This document shows positions 57,301 to 64,000 of a stretch of 64,000 nt of DNA, piece by piece. The stretch covers positions 1-64,000 of the forward strand of contig NZ_DLNQ01000003.1 in NCBI RefSeq assembly GCF_002479495.1. Reading direction: 5' to 3'. Source of the DNA: Brevundimonas sp. UBA7506 (GTDB lineage: Bacteria > Pseudomonadota > Alphaproteobacteria > Caulobacterales > Caulobacteraceae). The translations under genes were made by a program, and so were the position numbers. The notes below the pieces were generated by a model, which worked only from the letters and a program-made list of their open reading frames with translations, had not been told where the DNA came from and did no database searches. Position 1 is the first letter of the stretch; each line of letters opens with the position of its first letter.

Positions 57301-58364
57301 GACAGAAGCTCCAGTCGTCGCTCGCTCGAGTCGCCGCCGCCATCGAGGTCCCATTGTTCAATCCCTTCTCGAAACGCTCGGCACGTTTTCGCCAGCGACT
57401 CGCCAAGGCTCCGGCCAGACTCGAGGTGCTCGAAACCCAGGTGGCGCGGCTGGCCCAGGCCCTGGAGGAGCACCGGCGTGAAACGCGCCTGCTCTACAGC
57501 GCCCTGGCCCTGCCCGAACGCGGCGCATGGGAAGGGCAGCCGCCGCTGCTGAACGGCCAGCCGGGTCAGAACATCTTCCCCTTCAGCACGGTGTGCCGAC
57601 AGGACAGCTTTGAAACCCCGGCCTTTTCCTACTGGTGCCGACGCCTGGACGAAGGCCTGCGCTACCATCGCAAGCTGTGGGAGTTCGTCTTCATCTGCCA
57701 AGCGCTGTGGGAACGCGGCGCGATACGTCCAGGCGCGCGCGGTCTGGGTTTCGGCGTCGGATCGGAGCCCCTCAGCGCCTATTTTGCCTCCGAGGGCTGC
57801 CGGATCACGGCGACCGACATGGCGGTCGAGCGCGCTGAGGAGATGGGCTGGATCCTCACCAACGAACACGCTGAGGGCAAGGCGGCCTTGCGCAAGCCGG
57901 CGGTCTGTCCTGACGATCTGTTCGACGCCAATGTCGAGTTCCGCACCTGCGACATGAACCACGTCCCGGACGATCTGACGGGCTATGATTTCTGCTGGTC
58001 GGCCTGCGCCTTTGAGCACCTGGGCTCCATCGAGAAAGGCCTCGCCTTCGTCGAACGCTCGATCAACTGTCTCAAGCCCGGCGGCTGGGCGGTGCACACC
58101 TCCGAATACAATTACGGCTCCAACACCGAGACGATCGATCATCAGGACACCGTCCTGTTCCGACGCAGGGACCTGGAAGAGCTGGCGGCGCGCCTGCAGG
58201 CAAAGGGACATCGCGCGGCCCCGTTCGACTTCTCCATGGGGAATGGTCTGGTCGAGCAGTACATCGACGTCATGCCTTATCGCGACCAGCCGCATCTGAG
58301 GATGTCGCTGTGGGGGCACCCGACCACCTCGGTCGGCGTCATCATTCAACGCGGCGAGGCCTGA
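57279..58364 (+). CDS. SAM-dependent methyltransferase with N-terminal coiled coil
   Basis: A 361-residue protein. A basic start and a predicted coiled coil at about 35-75 precede a methyltransferase fold with LGFGVGSEPL at 156-165, TATDMAVERAEEMGW, YDFCWSACAFEHLG and INCLKPGGWAVHTSEYNYG. Such coiled-coil methyltransferases occur in polysaccharide clusters and in chain-length control complexes. The ATG at 57279 lies 22 bases inside the HMG-CoA lyase gene. It is followed by an FkbM methyltransferase. The substrate is unknown. Confidence 0.84.
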   Translation: MAKAGRLRQKLQSSLARVAAAIEVPLFNPFSKRSARFRQRLAKAPARLEVLETQVARLAQALEEHRRETRLLYSALALPERGAWEGQPPLLNGQPGQNIFPFSTVCRQDSFETPAFSYWCRRLDEGLRYHRKLWEFVFICQALWERGAIRPGARGLGFGVGSEPLSAYFASEGCRITATDMAVERAEEMGWILTNEHAEGKAALRKPAVCPDDLFDANVEFRTCDMNHVPDDLTGYDFCWSACAFEHLGSIEKGLAFVERSINCLKPGGWAVHTSEYNYGSNTETIDHQDTVLFRRRDLEELAARLQAKGHRAAPFDFSMGNGLVEQYIDVMPYRDQPHLRMSLWGHPTTSVGVIIQRGEA

Positions 58365-58366
58365 TC

Positions 58367-59233
58367 ATGACGTCTCTTCGAAAGCGTCTTGCGCGCGCGC
58401 GTCGCCGTCTTCTCGGAGCGCCAGCGCCCGCGTGCGCCTGCGCCAGCAAGACGGACCGCTACTTCTATCTCGGCCCCGATCTGGCGATGGTCCGTCTGGA
58501 CTGCGGGCACATGCTGTACGTGGACCCTCTGGACGAGCACGTCAGCGCCAACATCATCGCCCACGGCCACTGGGAAAAGCACATTCACAGGGCCCTGCTC
58601 TCGCTGATCCGCCCCGGCTTCCGCATCGTCGAAGTGGGAGCCAATGTCGGCTATTACACGACGATCATGGCGGACGCGGTTGGACCCAACGGCTTCATCA
58701 CCGCCTTTGAGGGCAATCCTCGACTGGCAGGACTGGTGCAGCGGTCCGTTCTGCTGAACGGCTATGCGCCGCGCACCCGCATCATCCCCAAGGCCGCCCT
58801 AGATCAGCCCGGTCATATCGACTTTGTGGTGTCTCGCCGGAACTCGGGCGGAGGCTATGTCACGCACTGGTCAGACAATCCCTATGAGGACGGGGAAACC
58901 CTGAAGGTCGAGGCCGTGCGCATCGACGATCAGGACGTCGGTCGTGTGGACCTGATGCGCATCGACGCCGAAGGCTCCGAGCCCTTCATCCTGCGTGGCG
59001 CCGAAGCGGCCCTGCGCGCCAACCCCGACATCATCGTCTGTCTGGAATGGAGCGTGGTCCAGATGGGATCACGGACCTCGGTGCCCGACTTCGTCGCCTG
59101 GATGGACGGCATGGGCTTCAAGTTCTGGCGTATCGGAGGCGATGCCCGCCTGACGGAGATGCCAATCGACACGCTGGCGTCGTTGGAAAACTGCGACCTT
59201 GTCGCAGCGCGTCACAAGCCGCAAACGCTCTAG
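58367..59233 (+). CDS. FkbM family methyltransferase
   Basis: A 288-residue methyltransferase of the FkbM family. VEVGANVGYYT at 88-98 binds SAM, FEGNPRLAGLVQRSVLLNG and RIDAEGSEPFILRGAEAAL are family-typical. Length is normal. An N-terminal basic stretch may contact the membrane. It begins two bases after the upstream methyltransferase stop, so the pair is co-translated. FkbM enzymes O-methylate sugars or polyketides; a sugar is likely here. The stop shares CTAG with the convergent gene. Confidence 0.87.
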   Translation: MTSLRKRLARARRRLLGAPAPACACASKTDRYFYLGPDLAMVRLDCGHMLYVDPLDEHVSANIIAHGHWEKHIHRALLSLIRPGFRIVEVGANVGYYTTIMADAVGPNGFITAFEGNPRLAGLVQRSVLLNGYAPRTRIIPKAALDQPGHIDFVVSRRNSGGGYVTHWSDNPYEDGETLKVEAVRIDDQDVGRVDLMRIDAEGSEPFILRGAEAALRANPDIIVCLEWSVVQMGSRTSVPDFVAWMDGMGFKFWRIGGDARLTEMPIDTLASLENCDLVAARHKPQTL

Positions 59234-60462
59234 AACGCGCTACGCCGCCGTCGCCCTATATCCAGATCCGGCGCCGAGATCCGCCGACGCACAAGCCGGA
59301 GAATGTGCAAAAGTTTCAGCCCTTCGGGGCTTTCATCCGAGCGTGGTCGGCACTCTTCGAGCAGTTGCCGGTAGACGGGCTGATGCGGGTCCAGAGCCAC
59401 CGCCGCCTCCAAAGCCGCGACCGCCTCCGCGTCGCGCCCCAGTTGACGATAAATCGTTGCTATCCAGCACCTTAGGTGAGCCGCAGCGGGCAAATCCTCA
59501 ATCGCTTCCACAGCCAGAGCGAGCGCTTCCTCCCAGCGGTCTGCGGCAATCAATCCATGAGCGTAGGGCACGAGGTAATTGGCCGATCTCTGCCCCAACT
59601 CGGTCGCCTGAGCATAGAGAGCGATCGCCTGATCATGCTCCTCCATGCGCCCAAGACAATGGGCGAGCGATGTCAGAGCCAAGGGGCTATGAGGCGCGCG
59701 GTCCACAGCGCGCGTCGCCAAGCGTTTCGCCAAGCCAAGACGACAAGCCGGTTGAATTTCGGACAGACGACTCAGATAAACAGCGCTGTTTCGGCGCCGA
59801 GCCATCGCTTCCGCTCGGAAGCCGGGAACGTCGAGATCGCCCGAGAGGGCGTCGAAAACCAGCCCGCCGAGCAAGCCGGTTTCGCTCAAATAGGTCGTCG
59901 CCGGATGGTGGACATAGTCGAGACCAATCAGATCCGCATCGATTTCATCCGCGATCAATCTTGCGTGCCGATCGTCATCGCTGCTGGAATCGAAGATGAT
60001 CGTCGGACGACACCGACAAGCGAGGCGCTCTTCAATCTCTGGTCGAAAAGCGATCCGTTTCCCGTCTTGTAGCCAGCGCGTCTCGAAGGGGACCTTGGCT
60101 GGGTCGATGGAATACTGAGGCGAGATGGCCAGAGCGGCGTCGGCCCCGGCGGCGTCCGCGAAGCGCAAGGCCGCATAGCCGCCCATGCTGGACCCATAGG
60201 TCAGAATTCGCGCTGCGCCTTGGGTCGCCTGGCGCACGGCCGCCATGGCCTTCGCCATTTCGGGATACTGATACCAGTCGTCGGACCGTCCCAGAACATG
60301 GATCGCGGACACGCCCGACTGGCGCAGAAAGTCCTCCCCAAACCCGGGGCGATCGAAACCCGGCCCCAAGCCATAGTTGTCGAAGGTCACGACCCAGCGG
60401 CTGTCGTCCTCCGCAGGCACACTGCGGACCACGACATTATCGCTTCGAAACAGGTCGATCAT
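59230..60462 (-). CDS. Alpha/beta hydrolase-like protein with C-terminal TPRs
   Basis: A 410-residue protein. Residues 1-215 look like an alpha/beta hydrolase fold: FDNYGLGPGF, the nucleophile elbow GSSMGGYAALRFAD at 90-103, then FDSSSDDDRHARL as the acid loop and DYVHHPATTY as the likely histidine. Residues 255-370 contain about three tetratricopeptide repeats (ALTSLAHCLGRMEEHDQAIALYAQA; AVAALEAAVALDPHQPVYRQL). Similar fusions occur in capsule and exopolysaccharide loci; a glycan deacylase or esterase is possible. The stop overlaps the FkbM gene in CTAG. Confidence 0.78.
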   Translation of the reverse strand: MIDLFRSDNVVVRSVPAEDDSRWVVTFDNYGLGPGFDRPGFGEDFLRQSGVSAIHVLGRSDDWYQYPEMAKAMAAVRQATQGAARILTYGSSMGGYAALRFADAAGADAALAISPQYSIDPAKVPFETRWLQDGKRIAFRPEIEERLACRCRPTIIFDSSSDDDRHARLIADEIDADLIGLDYVHHPATTYLSETGLLGGLVFDALSGDLDVPGFRAEAMARRRNSAVYLSRLSEIQPACRLGLAKRLATRAVDRAPHSPLALTSLAHCLGRMEEHDQAIALYAQATELGQRSANYLVPYAHGLIAADRWEEALALAVEAIEDLPAAAHLRCWIATIYRQLGRDAEAVAALEAAVALDPHQPVYRQLLEECRPRSDESPEGLKLLHILRLVRRRISAPDLDIGRRRRSAF

Positions 60463-60497
60463 CCAGGCTCCTAAAGCGCACGCCTTAGACCGATTTG

Positions 60498-60532
60498 CGG
60501 CGAAGCGCGACGATCCCAGCCGCGCTTCGCCG
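60498..60532 (-). terminator. Hairpin after putA, possible terminator
   Basis: A perfect 12-base inverted repeat (CGGCGAAGCGCG and CGCGCTTCGCCG) with an 11-base loop, starting about ten bases after the putA stop. No T run follows on the minus strand, so it is not a classical intrinsic terminator; it may stabilise the 3' end or act with Rho. Confidence 0.45.
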
Positions 60533-60541
60533 ACTTCGCAA

Positions 60542-63500
60542 TCAGAGATTCAGCAGAGCCGGATCGCCGCCTTGGGCCGCGATGTTGACGCTGATGGCCT
60601 TCTCCGCCGCGTAGCGGATCAGGCTGTTGGGGCCGCCGGCTTTCGGGCCGGTGCCGGACAGGCCTTCGCCGCCAAAGGGCTGCACACCGACGACGGCGCC
60701 GATGATCGAGCGGTTCACATAGACGTTGCCCGCCGGGACCAGACGCACGACCTCGTCGGCGAAGGCCTCGATGCGGCTGTGAACGCCCAGCGTCAGGCCG
60801 TAGCCGCGCGCGGCCAGCTTGGCGGCGACCGACTTCAGGTCCTTCGAGTCATAGCGATAGACGTGCAGGATCGGGCCGAAGACCTCGCGTTCGAGGAAGT
60901 CGGGCGTGGGGATTTCGGCGATGGTCGGGGCGAACAGGTCGCCCTTGTCCGAGCCGGGGGCCAGTTCGGCGCGGGCGACGATCCTGGCGTCTTTCGACAG
61001 GCGCTCGACGTGGGCTTCCAAATTGGCGCGGCTCTCGGCGTCGATGACGGGACCGATGTCGGTCCTGGAATCGGTCGGATCGCCGATCACCTGGGTCGCC
61101 AGCGCGCCCTTGAGGCCCTCGATCAGGGCGTCGGCGGCTTCCTTGGGCGCATAGAGGATGCGCAGGGCCGAGCAGCGCTGACCGGCCGAACCAAAGGCCG
61201 ACAGGATGACGTCGTCGATGACCTGTTCCTTCAGCGCCGTGGTGTCCACGAACATGGCGTTCAGGCCGCCGGTCTCGGCGATGAAGGGGATGATGGCGCC
61301 GGGCCGCGCAGCCAGGCCGCGGTTGATGGCGCTGGCCGTGTCGGTGCCGCCGGTGAAGGCCACGCCGTCAATGCCCGGATGGCTGGTGAGGGCCGCGCCG
61401 ACGATCTCGCCGCGACCGGGGACCAGGGCCAGCAGGTCAGGGTTCAGGCCCGCCTTGAAGAAGAGGCGGACGGCCTCGGCGGCGATCAGCGGCGTCTGCT
61501 CGGCGGGCTTGGCCACCACGGCGTTGCCGGCGGCCAGGGCGGCGGCGATCTGGCCGGCGAAGATGGCCAGGGGGAAGTTCCACGGGCTGATGGCGGCGAA
61601 GACGCCGCGGCCGTGCAGGACCAGTTCATTGGTCTCGCCGGTCGGGCCCTTCAGCGTCTGGCGACCGCCGAAGTCGCGCTCGGCCAGCAGGGCGTAGTAG
61701 CGGCAGAAGTCGGCGGCTTCGCGCACCTCGGCCACGCCGTCGTTCAGCGTCTTGCCCGCTTCACGCGACAGCAGGGCGACCAGACGGTCCATGTCGGCTT
61801 CCAGCCCGTCGGCCATGGCGCGCAGGATGGGGGCACGACCGGCGCCGCCGATGCGGTCCCAGGCGACCTGGGCGTTGGCGGCGGCCATGACGGCGGCGTC
61901 CACGTCCTCGACCGAGGCTTCCGAGACGTGGCCCAGGACCTGCGAGCGGTCGGCCGGGTTGGTCACGTCCTGCGGGTTCACGCCTGCCCGGAGTTTGCCG
62001 CCGATGATGGGGCCCGACGTCAGCTTCTCGCTGTCGACGCGCTCCAGGGCCTTGGCGTGGCGTTCACGGTCTGCGGCCTGCGAATAGTCGCGGCCGAGGG
62101 AGTTCTGACGATCGCCGTAGATGTTCATGGGAACCGGAATCCTGGGGTGGCGGTCGGGCTGGGCCTCGACGGCGGTGATGGGGTCGGCGGCGACGGCGGT
62201 CGCCGGAACGCGCTCGTCCAGCAGGGCGTGAACGAAGGAGGAGTTGGCGCCGTTTTCCAGCAGGCGGCGCACCAGATAGGGCAGAAGTTCTTCGTGGCCG
62301 CCGACGGGGGCGTAGGCGCGGACGATGACGTGCTCGTCGGCCCAGGCCTCGTGCGCGGCGTCATAGAGGGCCTCGCCCATGCCGTGCAGACGCTGGTGCT
62401 CGATGGTCACGTTGCGGTCGCGGGCCATGCGGCGCACGGCGGCCAGGGTATGGGCGTTGTGGGTGGCGAACTGGGCGTAGATGTAGGGCGAGGCTTCGAT
62501 CAGGGCCTTGGCGCAGACCAGATAGTTGAGATCGGTCGCCGGCTTGGTGGTGAAGACCGGATAGTCGGTGCGGCCCATGACCTGGGCGCGCTTGATCTCG
62601 GTGTCCCAGTAGGCGCCCTTGACCAGCCGCACCATCAGGCGACGGCCCGAGGACCTGGCCAGGTCCGCCAGCTTGGCCACGGTTTCGGTCGTTCGCTTCT
62701 GATAGGCCTGAACGGCCAGGCCCAGACCCTTCCAGTCGCCCAGTTCCGGCTCGCGGGCCAGCCGCTCCAGCAGCTTCAGCGACAGGGCCAGACGGTCGGC
62801 CTCTTCGGCGTCGATGGTGTAGTTGATGTCGTACTTGGCGGCGATCAGGGCCAGACGCAGGATGCGGGGATAGAGCTCCTCCCACACGCGGTCCTCCTGG
62901 GTCGCCTCATAGCGGGGCGACAGGGCCGACAGCTTGACCGAGACGCCGTGACCGGCTTCCGGGCCCTGGCCCTTGGCGGTCTTGCCCACGGCCTCGATGG
63001 CGTCGGCGTAGATCTTCTCATAGCGCTCGGCGTCGGCGACGGTGCGGGCGCCCTCGCCCAACATGTCGAAGCTGCACAGCCAGCCTTCACGGTCCGAGCG
63101 CTTCAGCGCGGCCTCGATGGTGCGCCCGACGACGAACTGCTCGCCCATGATCTTGACGGCGGTGGCCACAGCCTGACGGATGACCGGCTCGCCCAGACGC
63201 CCGGCGATGCGCTTGAGGAAGCCCGACAGGTCGGTTTTCGCCTCTTCATCCACGTCGACCAGCTTGCCGGTCAGCATCAGGCCCCAGGTCGAGGCGTTGA
63301 CGAACAGGCTGTCCGACTGGCCCATGTGCGAGGCCCAGTCGGCCGAACCGATCTTCTCGGCGATCAGACGGTCGCGGGTGTCGGCGTCGGGCGTGCGCAG
63401 CAGGGCCTCGGCCAGGCACATCAGGGCCAGCCCTTCGCGGGTGCCCAGCGAAAACTCCTGCAGGAAGCTCTCGACCACGCCCTGCTTCTTCTGGCTGGCG

Positions 63501-63661
63501 CGAGCCTGATCGACCAGGGCCACGGCGTCGCGGAAGACGTCGGCGCGCTCGGCCGGCGTCAGGCCGGGCTCAGCCAGCAGTTCGGCCACCACGGCGCGTT
63601 CGTCGCGGAACTTGTTCCGGTCCAGATCGTCCCAGTGCTTCAGGTCGGTCGGCGTCATCAT
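60542..63661 (-). CDS. putA: Bifunctional proline dehydrogenase / delta-1-pyrroline-5-carboxylate dehydrogenase
   Basis: A 1039-residue PutA, which oxidises proline to glutamate at the membrane. The FAD-containing proline dehydrogenase barrel is at about 150-480 (GVSVKLSALSPRYE; RLMVRLVKGAYWDTEIK; FATHNAHT). The aldehyde dehydrogenase is at about 560-1035, with ISPWNFPLAIF, catalytic Cys830 in SAGQRCSALR and Glu796 in ETGGL. No ribbon-helix-helix DNA-binding domain is present, so it cannot repress itself; the divergent Lrp-type gene takes that role. Two adjacent ATGs (63661 and 63658) follow an AGGGTGAG site. Confidence 0.97.
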   Translation of the reverse strand: MMTPTDLKHWDDLDRNKFRDERAVVAELLAEPGLTPAERADVFRDAVALVDQARASQKKQGVVESFLQEFSLGTREGLALMCLAEALLRTPDADTRDRLIAEKIGSADWASHMGQSDSLFVNASTWGLMLTGKLVDVDEEAKTDLSGFLKRIAGRLGEPVIRQAVATAVKIMGEQFVVGRTIEAALKRSDREGWLCSFDMLGEGARTVADAERYEKIYADAIEAVGKTAKGQGPEAGHGVSVKLSALSPRYEATQEDRVWEELYPRILRLALIAAKYDINYTIDAEEADRLALSLKLLERLAREPELGDWKGLGLAVQAYQKRTTETVAKLADLARSSGRRLMVRLVKGAYWDTEIKRAQVMGRTDYPVFTTKPATDLNYLVCAKALIEASPYIYAQFATHNAHTLAAVRRMARDRNVTIEHQRLHGMGEALYDAAHEAWADEHVIVRAYAPVGGHEELLPYLVRRLLENGANSSFVHALLDERVPATAVAADPITAVEAQPDRHPRIPVPMNIYGDRQNSLGRDYSQAADRERHAKALERVDSEKLTSGPIIGGKLRAGVNPQDVTNPADRSQVLGHVSEASVEDVDAAVMAAANAQVAWDRIGGAGRAPILRAMADGLEADMDRLVALLSREAGKTLNDGVAEVREAADFCRYYALLAERDFGGRQTLKGPTGETNELVLHGRGVFAAISPWNFPLAIFAGQIAAALAAGNAVVAKPAEQTPLIAAEAVRLFFKAGLNPDLLALVPGRGEIVGAALTSHPGIDGVAFTGGTDTASAINRGLAARPGAIIPFIAETGGLNAMFVDTTALKEQVIDDVILSAFGSAGQRCSALRILYAPKEAADALIEGLKGALATQVIGDPTDSRTDIGPVIDAESRANLEAHVERLSKDARIVARAELAPGSDKGDLFAPTIAEIPTPDFLEREVFGPILHVYRYDSKDLKSVAAKLAARGYGLTLGVHSRIEAFADEVVRLVPAGNVYVNRSIIGAVVGVQPFGGEGLSGTGPKAGGPNSLIRYAAEKAISVNIAAQGGDPALLNL

Positions 63662-63710
63662 CTCACCCTGGGATCAAACCCTTCGATTTGCGGCATATAT
63701 GGCGGACTTG

Positions 63711-63758
63711 GCCGAATGTGCACTGTATGATGGCGACCTGAACCAGAGATCATTCGGC
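63711..63758. promoter_or_regulatory. Inverted repeat in the putA / Lrp-type regulator intergenic region
   Basis: GCCGAATG at 63711-63718 and its perfect inverse CATTCGGC at 63751-63758, 40 bases apart (about four helical turns). A near-copy, CATTCGCC, is at 63768-63775 just before the regulator start. The spacing suits a multimeric Lrp-family protein. The position between the divergent genes suggests control of both. Confidence 0.5.
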
Positions 63759-63775
63759 AATCAGGCTCATTCGCC

Positions 63776-64000
63776 ATGCAAATTCTTGACGATACCGACC
63801 GCCGTTTGCTGCGCGTTCTGCAGATCGACGGCCGCATCTCCAACGCGGAACTGGCGCGAAGGTGCAATCTGTCGCCCGCCGCCTGCTTCGAGCGGGTCAA
63901 GCGGCTGAAGGAGCGCAAGGTCATCACCGGCTACGCCGCCCTGATCGACCCGGCCTCGGCCGAGCGCGCCCTGCTGATCTTCATCGAGGTTCTGCTGGAC
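63776..64000 (+). CDS. Lrp/AsnC-family regulator, putative PutR (3' end missing)
   Basis: The first 75 codons of an Lrp/AsnC transcription factor, cut by the right edge. A winged helix-turn-helix lies at about residues 5-60: LDDTDRRLLRVLQIDGR, NAELARRCNLSPAACFERVKRL and ITGYAALIDP. The start of the effector domain (ALLIFIEVLLD) is visible. Its divergent position to putA, with 114 bases between, matches PutR/BkdR-type activators that respond to proline in alphaproteobacteria. The proline link is by context. Confidence 0.9.
   Translation, partial: MQILDDTDRRLLRVLQIDGRISNAELARRCNLSPAACFERVKRLKERKVITGYAALIDPASAERALLIFIEVLLD

Noticed and set aside
60377..63730. A 1117-codon open frame on the plus strand opposite putA
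   Set aside because: It is the antisense shadow of putA in GC-rich DNA; the product is Gly/Gln/Val/Asp-rich low complexity, and putA is unmistakable.

Overview
This is about 64 kb of GC-rich alphaproteobacterial chromosome. It most resembles a Caulobacteraceae member such as Brevundimonas. That placement is inferred from overall GC, a PhaR-type PHA regulator, a PutA without a DNA-binding N-terminus facing an Lrp-type regulator, SleB hydrolase, and the style of the type II secretion locus. I see no rRNA, tRNA, CRISPR array, transposase or phage gene. The 5' end cuts an outer-membrane protein gene and the 3' end cuts the Lrp-type regulator gene.

Layout. (1) 0.4-10 kb: a GT4 glycosyltransferase, sulfate activation genes cysD and cysNC, an ABC polysaccharide export set (KpsM-like permease, KpsE-like chain-length/export protein, KpsT-like ATPase), a protein of unknown function, then rfbB and rfbC on the other strand, and a SleB cell-wall hydrolase. 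(2) 11-23 kb: a nearly full type II secretion system in blocks of alternating strand: gspJKL(+), gspHG(-), gspM/C-like/gspD(+), and gspI-gspF-[GT2]-[sulfotransferase]-gspE(-). The GT2 and sulfotransferase genes sit inside the last operon with 4-base overlaps. A small protein gene and a 496-residue exported protein gene follow. (3) 25.7-43.7 kb: a surface-polysaccharide region with rfbA, rfbD, three multidomain glycosyltransferases, four methyltransferases, galE, a mannose-1-phosphate guanylyltransferase/epimerase-type fusion, a serralysin-like RTX protease and a second sulfotransferase. (4) 43.7-49.8 kb: housekeeping genes argB, a HAD nucleotidase and dapD, then a thiolase, a haemolysin III family protein and phaR. 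(5) 49.8-53.4 kb: type I secretion adaptor and ABC ATPase, with an Inh/AprI-type protease inhibitor divergent from them. (6) 53.4-60.5 kb: a membrane protein, a polyprenyl-phosphate-type GT2, a GT39 transferase, HMG-CoA lyase, two methyltransferases and an alpha/beta hydrolase-TPR protein. (7) 60.5-64 kb: putA and its divergent Lrp-type regulator.

How the genes fit together. Most of the window builds, decorates and exports cell-surface polymers. RfbABCD make dTDP-L-rhamnose, GalE and the guanylyltransferase supply UDP-galactose and GDP-mannose, and the KpsMET-like exporter moves a capsule-type polymer. CysD/CysNC make PAPS, the donor used by sulfotransferases, and two such homologues lie in the window, so a sulfated surface polymer is a reasonable hypothesis. 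The type I system, the inhibitor and the RTX protease form a serralysin-type secretion unit split over about 10 kb. A DUF4214-like module recurs in four proteins: the RTX protease, two glycosyltransferases and a methyltransferase. I consider this recurrence, and the glyco-enzymes coupled into the type II secretion operon, the most interesting features.
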